A stretch of DNA of 64,000 nt from Nibribacter roseus (lineage in GTDB: Bacteria; Bacteroidota; Bacteroidia; Cytophagales; Hymenobacteraceae), in NCBI RefSeq assembly GCF_042662225.1, contig NZ_JBHSYQ010000003.1, positions 620,001 through 684,000 of the forward strand, in the 5' to 3' direction. Shown here in pieces: positions 51,976 through 59,351 of the stretch. Under the pieces are notes generated by a model. That model was not told the origin of the DNA, ran no database searches, and worked only from the letters and a program-made list of their open reading frames with translations. Both the position numbers and the translations under genes were made by a program. Numbering within the stretch: the first letter of the stretch is position 1; every line of letters begins with the position of its first letter.

Positions 51976-52044
51976 AGTAAATTTATAGGCCTTGCAACCA
52001 TTGGCCTCACAATGGGGTCATAAAGGTAAAAAAGGAAACTATCT

Positions 52045-52413
52045 ATGAAACTAAAAATCTTCTCTCAGATTTTTGCGCTGGGGCTACTGCTTCAGCTGGT
52101 AGCATGCCAAATTCCTGAAGCCGACATGCTGGAAGGTGAAAAGCAGCTCTCAAGCGAAGGCGTGTGGTTAGCCTATCATGAAACCCAATGTGCTGACCCT
52201 TGGGGCTACTGTAATAAAAATCCTGATAAATTGGTGTGTGTGAAAGAGCACTTAGCCAATATAGATGTTACCGTGTTTGAAGCGACTGTTACTGGTACCA
52301 CCGGCGGGCCAGTTTGTATGGCATGCCAATGCGGCACCGGCCGCTCGTTTAAGGTGAGGGTAAAATCCGAAGATGTAGACAAAGTGCTGGCAATTGGGTT
52401 TAAGAAGATATAA
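52045..52413 (+). CDS. cysteine-rich lipoprotein of unknown function
   Basis: 122 residues. Signal with lipobox LVAC (Cys21). The mature part has six further Cys: QCADPWGYC, LVCVKE and GGPVCMACQCGTGR. The last cluster CxxCxC followed by GRSFKVRVKSEDVDKVLAIG looks like a conserved module with paired disulfides or a metal site. Mature domain of about 100 residues, probably facing the periplasm or cell surface. No named family. Confidence 0.75.
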   Translation: MKLKIFSQIFALGLLLQLVACQIPEADMLEGEKQLSSEGVWLAYHETQCADPWGYCNKNPDKLVCVKEHLANIDVTVFEATVTGTTGGPVCMACQCGTGRSFKVRVKSEDVDKVLAIGFKKI

Positions 52414-52532
52414 GAAAGAAGAATAAAGCAAGCTTACTCTATTCTGTCATCCTAGGGTCTTTTGGACGTACTATTTATGCCTTTAGATAGCGAATGCAGC
52501 TTGCCCACAAGGTCCTTTCAGGATGAAAAAGT

Positions 52533-52588
52533 TCAGCTATACAGATAGGGCGGCGGTTTTAAAACCGCCGCCCTATCTGTATAGCTGA
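52533..52588. terminator. perfect 56-bp palindrome without a loop
   Basis: Bases 52533-52560 and 52561-52588 are exact reverse complements (28 + 28), with GGCGGTTTT/AAAACCGCC at the centre. It lies between a plus-strand gene and a minus-strand gene and may terminate both. It shares the TTTT/AAAA centre with the palindrome family but not the arms. Confidence 0.7.
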
Positions 52589-52633
52589 AAAGTATCCAAC
52601 ACCTACAAACCTACCTTTTATTATAGCCTTGTA

Positions 52634-52975
52634 TTAGTTACTGTTTCTTTCTGTATATAACCATCCAGCAAACCCAATCACATACATCCAAGCTGTAATA
52701 AGAACAACTATGAAAGTCTTTTCGCCAAATATTTGTGTAGAATCTGCAGTCAAAAGCAAGGGATAAATTAGAAAAGCGACTAACACCAATGTTTTCTGAA
52801 TTTTATGTCTCGATTGATAGCTAATTATAAATACACTGCTTAAAGCAAGTAAGTGTATCAAGCTAAAAAATGATTTTAGAATTTCTAGTGGGTTTATATC
52901 ATATAAACTTGAGAGTAGTAATGGGGTGATAATCCAAGCTATTATGCCTGTTAACAAAGTTGCCTTTTTACCCAT
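52634..52975 (-). CDS. small four-helix membrane protein of unknown function
   Basis: 113 residues. Hydrophobic segments at about 5-22, 30-52, 60-77 and 85-106, Lys-rich at the N-terminus and KKATLL start. Low-GC codon use compared with neighbours (many ATA and TTA codons). No family recognised. A convergent palindrome separates it from the lipoprotein gene. Confidence 0.55.
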   Translation of the reverse strand: MGKKATLLTGIIAWIITPLLLSSLYDINPLEILKSFFSLIHLLALSSVFIISYQSRHKIQKTLVLVAFLIYPLLLTADSTQIFGEKTFIVVLITAWMYVIGFAGWLYTERNSN

Positions 52976-53027
52976 ATTGTAGCTAACAAAAATATAATAG
53001 TTTATTCTCAGCTCTTAATCTAAAAGA

Positions 53028-53068
53028 CTTGTTTTGGGCTTGTTTTCGTAAAACAGCCCCAGAACAAG
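53028..53068 (-). terminator. 3'-end family hairpin after glutamate dehydrogenase
   Basis: CTTGTTTTGGGCTTGTTTTC / GTAAAACAGCCCCAGAACAAG; the gene stop is at 53086. Confidence 0.65.
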
Positions 53069-53085
53069 ATTTTTAGTTACTGCCT

Positions 53086-54312
53086 CTACAACAACTGGCT
53101 CAGCGCAATTTCAAAGGAAGTCTTGGCAATCTCTGTTTTCTGCGGATTGCGCTCATAAGCTTTCTCCAAGGCTTGGCGGATGGTGCGGGAAATGTCAGAG
53201 AAAATGGCTTCGTCGGTTATTTCCACGTCTTGCTCCATAAGGTAGGCAAACACGCGGGCCATGCCACAGTTGGCCACAAAGTCCGGAATCACAGACACGT
53301 GCCGGTCAGCAAATTCACCGGTAGGGCCGAAGAATATCTCAGGGTCTTTAAAGGGTACGTTGGCCCCGCAGGAAATAACTTCCAGGCCGCTGGCTTTCAT
53401 GCGCTCTACCTGTTCTGTAGTTACTAATCTGGAAGCGGCGGCCGGTATAAAAATCTCAGCCTCTATACCCCAAATCTGGGTGTTCACTTCCTCAAACGAA
53501 AGCAAATTTTCAGCGGTGAGGGTGTTGCCGTGGCGGTTCAGGAACAGGTCTGTGATTTGGTCAAATGAGAACCCGTTGGTGTGGATAAGGCCACCGGCAC
53601 GGTCAATGATGCCTACAATTTTCACTTCCTCGGCTGCCAGATAATAGGCTGCCGCCGCCCCCACATTTCCCCAGCCTTGAATAATGGCGCGCTTGCCTTT
53701 GAGCTGACCGCCCCAAATATCATAGTAGTGGCATACCGCTTTGGCCACGCCGTAACCGGTAATCATGTCGGCTACGGTGTATTTGCGGGCCAAGGAAGGC
53801 GAGTAGTTAATATCTTCCAGCACTTTGCTCACACCTTGGCGAAGCTGCCCCAGCTTGTTGATTTTCTGCGGCTCGGTGGCGTTGTAGTGGCCGTTCACAA
53901 TGCCTTCCTGCGGGTGCCAGAGGCCGTATTCCTCGGTGATAGGAATTACTTCGTGAATCTCGTCTACGTTGAGGTCGCCGCCGGTACCGTAATAGTTTTT
54001 GAGCAGCGGGTACACCACGCGGTACCAACGTTCCAGCACGCCCTGTTTTCTGGGGTCAGAAGGGTCAAAGTTGATGCCTGACTTGGCTCCGCCGATGACT
54101 GGGCCAGAGACGGTAAACTTCACCTCCATGGTTTTGGCCAGAGATTCCACCTCGTTCTTGTCTAACCCAGCGCGCATGCGGGTTCCGCCGCCGGCTGCCC
54201 CGCCCCGCAATGAATTAATTACTACCCAACCTTCAGCCTCGGTTTCAGAATCTTTCCACTCAAAAACAATTTCTGGTCGCTTGTTCTCAAACTTGGTGAG
54301 TAGGTCTTTCAT
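53086..54312 (-). CDS. Glu/Leu/Phe/Val dehydrogenase (probable glutamate dehydrogenase)
   Basis: 408 residues from the ATG at 54310-54312; a GTG four codons earlier (54324) is possible. Motifs: RGGAAGGGTRMRAGL, substrate lysines in VKFTVSGP and the catalytic Lys in IGGAKSGINFDP, then the NAD(P) fold IIQGWGNVGAAAAYYLA. It is longer than the leucine dehydrogenase at 32874 and more like glutamate dehydrogenases, but glutamate specificity is not proven by motifs alone. It reversibly converts an amino acid to its 2-oxo acid and ammonia. Confidence 0.85.
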   Translation of the reverse strand: MKDLLTKFENKRPEIVFEWKDSETEAEGWVVINSLRGGAAGGGTRMRAGLDKNEVESLAKTMEVKFTVSGPVIGGAKSGINFDPSDPRKQGVLERWYRVVYPLLKNYYGTGGDLNVDEIHEVIPITEEYGLWHPQEGIVNGHYNATEPQKINKLGQLRQGVSKVLEDINYSPSLARKYTVADMITGYGVAKAVCHYYDIWGGQLKGKRAIIQGWGNVGAAAAYYLAAEEVKIVGIIDRAGGLIHTNGFSFDQITDLFLNRHGNTLTAENLLSFEEVNTQIWGIEAEIFIPAAASRLVTTEQVERMKASGLEVISCGANVPFKDPEIFFGPTGEFADRHVSVIPDFVANCGMARVFAYLMEQDVEITDEAIFSDISRTIRQALEKAYERNPQKTEIAKTSFEIALSQLL

Positions 54313-54453
54313 AGAGTTGGTCACGTTTTATTGGCTTATACGGCAAAGGTATAAAGAACTAGCGTTTGTTGAGGGTGTTCTCTTTTTCCGTAGAGACTAG
54401 GCACTGCCTTGTCTCCCACGCATTTTGGAAGAGAAGCAGAGGCAACTGTTTTT

Positions 54454-54530
54454 GGCGCCGACACTAGCAGGTCTGGGAGACAATGCTAAGTCTTTTGAGC
54501 AAGCATTTTACGGGGAAGCTAAGTGAAACT
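54454..54530. repeat. AGCAGGTCT dispersed hairpin repeat, copy 3
   Basis: GACACTAGCAGGTCTGGGAG and ACAATGCTAAGTCTTTTGAG, matching 34246-34326 over about 75 bases including the trailing CGGGGAAGCTAAGTGAAAC block. Confidence 0.65.
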
Positions 54531-54553
54531 TCCTCTTCTGAAAGGTAGCAATT

Positions 54554-54593
54554 CTATTTTCGGCCTCCTTTTTGAAAAACGGGTCGAAAACAG
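54554..54593 (-). terminator. 3'-end family hairpin after anmK
   Basis: CTATTTTCGGCCTCCTTTTT / GAAAAACGGGTCGAAAACAG, eight bases from the stop at 54601. Confidence 0.55.
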
Positions 54594-54600
54594 CCATAGT

Positions 54601-55674
54601 TTACATCCAGTAAATGGCGCCGCCGCAATTATCATGCTTGGCACCGGTAACGCTTTTGAGACAGTTAGGTTCTTGCCGCCAGCGCAGCACACCCAGAAAT
54701 GCGAAGATGAGGGCTTCTTTGAAATTTACCAGCTCCGGCTCAGGTACTACTACCTCATATTCGGGGCCTAAGTAGTGTCTTATTTGCTCCACCAAAAAAG
54801 AATTAAACGCCCCACCACCCGTGAGCAAAAGCTTCCCGTTTTTTATGTTGGAGTGCTGCCGTACTGACTGCGCAATTTGGTAACCGATGTGGTGGCAGGA
54901 GGTGTGCAGTTTGTCTTGTACTGAGGCGGAAAATTCTTGGAGCGTGGTTAAACTGTAGGCATCTGCCCACTCTTTTCCAATAGATTTTGGAAACGGAGCC
55001 GAGAAATAAGAAGGCTTGTTGAGCCGGTCGAACAGGTTTTGGTCAAATTTGCCTGACCGCGCCGCCTCGCCGTTTTTGTCATAGGGCATACCTAATTCTT
55101 CGGCCAGCGGGTTCAGCAGCATGTTGCAGCAGCTAATGTCAAAAGCGATTCTGGTATTGGGCCCTTCTTGCGAAATGTTGGAAATGCCGCCCAAGTTCAG
55201 GCAGAAATCGTATTCAGCGAACAGCAGCCGGTCGCCAATTGGGACCAACGGAGCGCCTTGACCGCCCAGGGCAATGTCAAGGGTGCGAAAGTCTGAGACA
55301 GTGGGTACGCCGGCCGCGGCCGCCAAATAAGCCCCGCTGCCTACCTGAAACGTAATGTGCAGCTGGGGCTGGTGAAAGATGGTATGCCCGTGAGAAGCCA
55401 CAAAATCAACCTGCAGTTGGTGACGGTCAATGAAATTTTTTGTGAGTTCCCCTAAAAAGTGGCCATAGGCCCTGTCAGTGGCAATAATTTCAACAGCGCT
55501 TACTTCTGTCAGGCCCTGTAGGCGCTGCATCCATACATCTGAATATGGAACTGTTTCTGTATTAAGTATTTTATATATCCAATTGTGATTAATATACGTA
55601 AATCTGCAATAAGCCAAGTCAACTCCGTCTAACGAAGTGCCGGACATGATACCGATAACATGGTAAGTCGCCAT
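54601..55674 (-). CDS. anmK: anhydro-N-acetylmuramic acid kinase
   Basis: 357 residues. ATPase start GIMSGTSLDGVDLAYC, then SHGHTIFHQPQ, GGQGAPLVPIGDRLLF, NLGGISNIS and LLTGGGAFNSFL, all hallmarks of AnmK. It opens and phosphorylates 1,6-anhydro-MurNAc from recycled peptidoglycan, giving MurNAc-6-phosphate. It is divergent from the ArsR regulator at 55781. Confidence 0.95.
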   Translation of the reverse strand: MATYHVIGIMSGTSLDGVDLAYCRFTYINHNWIYKILNTETVPYSDVWMQRLQGLTEVSAVEIIATDRAYGHFLGELTKNFIDRHQLQVDFVASHGHTIFHQPQLHITFQVGSGAYLAAAAGVPTVSDFRTLDIALGGQGAPLVPIGDRLLFAEYDFCLNLGGISNISQEGPNTRIAFDISCCNMLLNPLAEELGMPYDKNGEAARSGKFDQNLFDRLNKPSYFSAPFPKSIGKEWADAYSLTTLQEFSASVQDKLHTSCHHIGYQIAQSVRQHSNIKNGKLLLTGGGAFNSFLVEQIRHYLGPEYEVVVPEPELVNFKEALIFAFLGVLRWRQEPNCLKSVTGAKHDNCGGAIYWM

Positions 55675-55780
55675 GCGTTAAAGTAACATAATGTTCAGGT
55701 AGTAAGCAAAACGGATTGCCGGGCGGGTTTGAAGGGCGCGGTTGGCGCGTCTTATTGTAGTATGATTTTAGTGTGTCCTT

Positions 55781-56089
55781 ATGAAAAGTTTATTATCCAG
55801 AGTGGAATCAAAGAAGATAGATAAGGCTGCGTCTATGCTGAAGGTGTTGGCGCACCCAAAAAGGTTGGCCATCGTGGATCTCCTGGGTAAGGAAGATAAA
55901 ATGACTGTGACGGAGATCTATAACTACTTAGATCTGCCCCAGGCCATTGCCTCACAGCATTTGATCACGCTGAAAGACAAGGGCGTTCTCTCGTCTTTCA
56001 AGGTGGGCACCAAAATCTATTATTCCCTATCTATCCCTAAGCTGATTGATGTGATCGACTGTCTGGAGGAATGTTGCGGAGATCTGTAA
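55781..56089 (+). CDS. ArsR-family transcriptional regulator
   Basis: 102 residues, a winged helix: LKVLAHPKRLAIVDLLGK, MTVTEIYNYLDLPQAIASQHLI (recognition helix), TLKDKGVLSSFKVGTKIYYSL. There is no CxC metal site in the recognition helix. A Cys pair at the C-terminus (ECCGDL) could sense metals or redox. It is divergent from anmK and may control it or itself; there is no adjacent metal-resistance gene. Confidence 0.9.
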   Translation: MKSLLSRVESKKIDKAASMLKVLAHPKRLAIVDLLGKEDKMTVTEIYNYLDLPQAIASQHLITLKDKGVLSSFKVGTKIYYSLSIPKLIDVIDCLEECCGDL

Positions 56090-56132
56090 CTATCCTGCTT
56101 GCCTGTTCCCCCATCAAGTAAGTATCCCCCGG

Positions 56133-56176
56133 AACCGTTTCCAGCCTGTTTTCTGAAAAGTAGGCCAGAAACGGTT
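56133..56176. terminator. 3'-end family hairpin between convergent genes
   Basis: AACCGTTTCCAGCCTGTTTT / AAAAGTAGGCCAGAAACGGTT lies between the ArsR gene (ends 56089) and the NAGPA-like gene (ends 56189). Confidence 0.7.
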
Positions 56177-56188
56177 TTATTTTTTGTT

Positions 56189-57142
56189 CTATTCTTTGTA
56201 CTTGAATACCAACACCGCCGGTACAGGCCGCTGACCATTTTTGTCTGAGGGCTTGATGGTGTCTTTGCCCTTGATATAAAGCGCACTGGAGCCGCCGCCG
56301 TCTAAATTCAATGCTTCGTGGCAGCCTAATTGCACCATGAGCTGTGCCAGTTGGTCAAGGGTTGCTCCTTCTGCCACGCCTTTGTTGCGACCTTCCACCA
56401 TCAAAATTATAAGTTTCTGGTCTTGTGTATACCCCATGGCAGTTCGTGGGTGCGGACCTCTGAAGTAGGAGCCGCCGCGCTGTTCTTCTTCGGCGGTAAT
56501 GTGTACCTGTCCCTTTTGTACCAGTACCGGACCTCCGCCTACAGCCACCTGAGGCTTCCAGCGTTTCATGCCTTTAACCGTTCGTTTAGAGGGTTCAGGT
56601 GCTGCTTGATTGTTCTCTATGGCCGCATAAGGAGAGGCCAGTTCCATGGTTTTCTGTCTCTTACCTAAATTATAGGCCCAAGCCACATCAGCGGTGCGGT
56701 TACGGAAGAAGCCAATAGCTCCAGTAGTAGGGTAGAGGGTGAGGGTGTCGGGGCCGTTTGGGTTCTTTTGCCTTACCGATGCCTGCGTAGCCAGCACCTT
56801 GCCGTTGTTCATGACCAAGTTGAGGTTGCTGTTGTCGGCAAAAGAAAAGAAAGTGGTGTTGACAACGGCTATCACGTTTCCCGCTTCCTGTTCATAATAT
56901 TCTTTGGGGGTATACCGCTTTCCGTTGCCCACACGGGCAGCTATCTCTAGTTTGGGGTCTTTAAGGTCTGCTATCAGGTAATAGGCTTTGAACGGCTTTC
57001 CATCTAGGGAGTCAGTGGTGACGTAGACTTGTACCGATGGGGGTAGCCCCTGTTGGTGCTCAGTAGCAAGCGACCATTTTACTTGGCCCAACCCAGAGAA
57101 TGATACAAAAAGGCAAAGAAGGGGGGGAAGCAGTTTTTTCAT
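56189..57142 (-). CDS. secreted phosphodiester glycosidase (NAGPA domain) family protein
   Basis: 317 residues from the ATG at 57140-57142. Signal peptide MKKLLPPLLCLFVSFSGLGQ. NAGPA-type domain: VIAVVNTTFFSF, VAVGGGPVLVQKGQ, GPHPRTAMGYTQDQKL, LIILMVEGRNKG and ALNLDGGGSSALYIKG near the end. The family includes phosphodiester alpha-GlcNAcase and bacterial proteins such as SpoIID-neighbouring YngK-like ones. In Bacteroidetes it probably acts on periplasmic or extracellular polysaccharide linkages. Downstream of a 105-residue unknown in the same direction. Confidence 0.85.
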   Translation of the reverse strand: MKKLLPPLLCLFVSFSGLGQVKWSLATEHQQGLPPSVQVYVTTDSLDGKPFKAYYLIADLKDPKLEIAARVGNGKRYTPKEYYEQEAGNVIAVVNTTFFSFADNSNLNLVMNNGKVLATQASVRQKNPNGPDTLTLYPTTGAIGFFRNRTADVAWAYNLGKRQKTMELASPYAAIENNQAAPEPSKRTVKGMKRWKPQVAVGGGPVLVQKGQVHITAEEEQRGGSYFRGPHPRTAMGYTQDQKLIILMVEGRNKGVAEGATLDQLAQLMVQLGCHEALNLDGGGSSALYIKGKDTIKPSDKNGQRPVPAVLVFKYKE

Positions 57143-57211
57143 GCAGCCAATATAAACAGCCACCCTTAGTTATTGGCAGAAATATTGGTAAATGTTGTTC
57201 AGGGGCAAGGT

Positions 57212-57529
57212 TTACCACATGCCTTTGTCTGGATTGTCGCCGTCTGGTCTGGAGGAGCGGTAAAAGCCGTCTTTGTTGCTCAAGGGGGTTCCTTTGCCTT
57301 CCAGGTGGTTCTGCAGATCTTGGTTCATTTTCAGTTGGTCCAGCTCCAGAAACTCTTTCCAGCGAAGCTGGTGATTGAGGGTGAGGCACTCTACAATTTC
57401 CTCTAAATTTAAGCTGTTGCCTTCAGCAACTCTATTTTTTAGCTGCGGGTGCGACTCCAGCAGTTCCTTTATTTTCTGTTTGAAGTAAAGGTTCAGCTCC
57501 TGGTATTTTCCGGCATCAAATTCTTGCAT
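57212..57529 (-). CDS. small soluble protein of unknown function
   Basis: 105 residues, highly helical and charged: KYQELNLYFKQKIKELLESH, EGNSLNLEEIVECLTLNHQL, KEFLELDQLKMNQDLQNHLE, then a disordered tail KDGFYRSSRPDGDNPDKGMW. No signal, no membrane segment, no motif I can place. It is 70 bases upstream of the NAGPA gene and may be co-transcribed with it. Confidence 0.5.
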   Translation of the reverse strand: MQEFDAGKYQELNLYFKQKIKELLESHPQLKNRVAEGNSLNLEEIVECLTLNHQLRWKEFLELDQLKMNQDLQNHLEGKGTPLSNKDGFYRSSRPDGDNPDKGMW

Positions 57530-57791
57530 GGTACAGGTGTTGGTGAAGTTTTTATACGTGTTTTAGAGATTCTCGGCTAAGGTAGGATTGGAACAAATAG
57601 GGTCGTCCAAGGTTTTTAAATCAACCGGTGCCCCTGAACAGAGCATTCTGTAGGGGCGTATGGCATACGCCCAAATGCCGCCGCCAACGCATTAAAGTAT
57701 CGGGTAGGCAATGGCGTATTCAATGAATTAATCATGAGCATGGGTCGCCGTTTAGGGCGTATTCCATACGCCCTAAACTACGGATCTGCAA

Positions 57792-57833
57792 TCCGTTTTC
57801 GGCTCCTTTTCCTGAAAACAAGCTGAAAACGGA
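57792..57833 (-). terminator. 3'-end family hairpin downstream of hemA
   Basis: TCCGTTTTCGGCTCCTTTTC / TGAAAACAAGCTGAAAACGGA. It lies beyond the classical hairpin at 57833. Confidence 0.55.
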
Positions 57834-57868
57834 AAAGCGGAATATTCTGTAAGGAATATTCCGCTTTT
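57833..57868 (-). terminator. classical terminator of hemA
   Basis: AAAAGCGGAATATT pairs with AATATTCCGCTTTT, 24 bases from the hemA stop; T-run on the minus strand. Confidence 0.8.
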
Positions 57869-57891
57869 TATATGTCAGAATCAAAAAAAAT

Positions 57892-59166
57892 CTAGTGTTG
57901 TGCCTCGGCAGACTGCTTCTCTAAATCGAATAAATCAGTGAGTACGTCTATCAATGTTTCGGCCTCACCGCGTTTGCAGGCGGCTTTCAATTGCAATACT
58001 GGCAGTTTTATGATTTTCTGCATCATAGACTTGGTTACCTCATCCATGTGCTTGGCTTCCTCGGCGCTCAGTTTTTTCATGTACCGGGCCATCTCCTCCT
58101 GACGGATGGTTTCCAGCGCATTTTTCAGTTTCTGGATGGTAGGTGACACGTTCATCTCCTTCGTCCAGTCCTCAAAACCGGCAATTGACTCGCTGATGAT
58201 CTGCTTTACCTGTGGTACGGCCGCCAAGCGGCGCTCCAAGGCTTCAGAGGCTTTGTTCTGTATGGTGTCAATGTTGTACACCAGCACGCCCGGAATTTGC
58301 TCCACCTCCGGCTCTACGCTACGCGGTACGCTCAAGTCTATGAAAAACTTGTAGGTTAACACGTTCAGGCGGCTCACCATGTCGTGGGTGAAGAAAGGCT
58401 CATCGCGGGCTACGGAAGAAATGATCACATCGGCTTCCTTCATGCCTTCCACCAAATCCTCGAACGGTAAAACCTGCAGTCCGCATTCATCGGCTAAAAG
58501 CTGCGCTTTTGCTTTGGTGCGGTTAGAGATTTTTACGTTGGTATAGTCAGAATCCTGCAGGTGACGGCACACATCGGCACCAATTTCACCTAAGCCTACT
58601 ACTAAAATCTTAGGGTTGGCAATATCGGCTACCAAGCTTTCTACCAGTTCAAGAGCAGCGTAAGAGGTAGAGGCGGCTCCGTCTCTAAAAGAAGTCTCTT
58701 GTACAACGCGCTTGTTCGTGAAGAAAATGGTGTGCAGCAAACGGTGCAGGAACGGGCCAGCGGCCTCAGAATCAACACTCCACTGATAGGCTTGCTTTAC
58801 CTGGTTTGAGATTTGCATGTCGCCCACCACCTGTGCCTCTAAGCCCATGGCCACGTTGAACAGGTGTTGCACGGCGTCAGCGTGCTCATTAATAATGGTA
58901 AAGTAGTCAAGGTACTGGGAGATATTCTCCATCCCCTTACTAATACCCAACAGCTTTACTATCTCCTGGCTGAAGTCAGAGTCAGAGGTATAATAAACTT
59001 CCGTGCGGTTGCACGTAGAGAGTACAAGAATGTCAGTTGCCTGAATGAAATTTTTGAGCGTTTGCAGAAACTGTCGGCACGACCCCTCATCCAAGGCAAT
59101 AAGCTCTCTTATGTCTAAGGGAGCTTTTCTATGTGAAAGACTGACGGCTCTAAAATTGTTAAGCAT
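57892..59166 (-). CDS. hemA: glutamyl-tRNA reductase
   Basis: 424 residues, full length. Catalytic Cys52 in LVLSTCNRTEVYY, NADPH site ILVVGLGEIGADV, substrate region HLFNVAMGLEAQVVGDMQIS (compare the family's G...GE.qI), and a C-terminal helical dimerisation domain. It reduces Glu-tRNA to glutamate-1-semialdehyde, the first step of tetrapyrrole synthesis. The terminal acidic tail and end AEAQH are ordinary. Divergent from a histidine kinase gene. Confidence 0.95.
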   Translation of the reverse strand: MLNNFRAVSLSHRKAPLDIRELIALDEGSCRQFLQTLKNFIQATDILVLSTCNRTEVYYTSDSDFSQEIVKLLGISKGMENISQYLDYFTIINEHADAVQHLFNVAMGLEAQVVGDMQISNQVKQAYQWSVDSEAAGPFLHRLLHTIFFTNKRVVQETSFRDGAASTSYAALELVESLVADIANPKILVVGLGEIGADVCRHLQDSDYTNVKISNRTKAKAQLLADECGLQVLPFEDLVEGMKEADVIISSVARDEPFFTHDMVSRLNVLTYKFFIDLSVPRSVEPEVEQIPGVLVYNIDTIQNKASEALERRLAAVPQVKQIISESIAGFEDWTKEMNVSPTIQKLKNALETIRQEEMARYMKKLSAEEAKHMDEVTKSMMQKIIKLPVLQLKAACKRGEAETLIDVLTDLFDLEKQSAEAQH

Positions 59167-59188
59167 ACGGCAGTGTAGAAATAGCTTG

Positions 59189-59196
59189 CAAAATTA
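59189..59196 (-). promoter_or_regulatory. candidate -7 box for hemA
   Basis: On the minus strand TAATTTTG matches TAnnTTTG exactly, about 25 bases before the ATG. No -33 TTTG at the right spacing. Confidence 0.35.
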
Positions 59197-59305
59197 CTTT
59201 ACTATCTGGTAAAAAGGAATAATATTTAGATGTTTATCTTATTTATACTCATTCCAAATTAAGGGGAATAGGAATGCCTATCCGTATATTGGCTCTTAAA
59301 AGCAT

Positions 59306-59337
59306 CTTGCCCAGTATATAGTCCGTAGGTGGTTTTG
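59306..59337 (+). promoter_or_regulatory. candidate promoter for the histidine kinase gene, near-leaderless
   Basis: CTTG (59306-59309), 20-base spacer, TGGTTTTG (59330-59337). With the ATG at 59352 the leader would be only a few bases. Confidence 0.4.
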
Positions 59338-59351
59338 CGTTGTTTACATCC

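Larger units (their letters stand above)
57530..57891. repeat. intergenic block with two GGCGTAT..ATACGCC palindromes and terminators
   Basis: GGGCGTATGGCATACGCCC (57654-57672) and TTTAGGGCGTATTCCATACG plus CCCTAAA (57751-57777) share the half-site GGGCGTAT. A third GGCGTATTC half-site occurs near 57713. They are followed by two terminator hairpins that belong to hemA. No gene is seen. Confidence 0.55.

Noticed and set aside
54324..54324. GTG at 54324 as the start of glutamate dehydrogenase
   Set aside because: The ATG at 54312 is only four codons on and fits better; the GTG adds no conserved residues.
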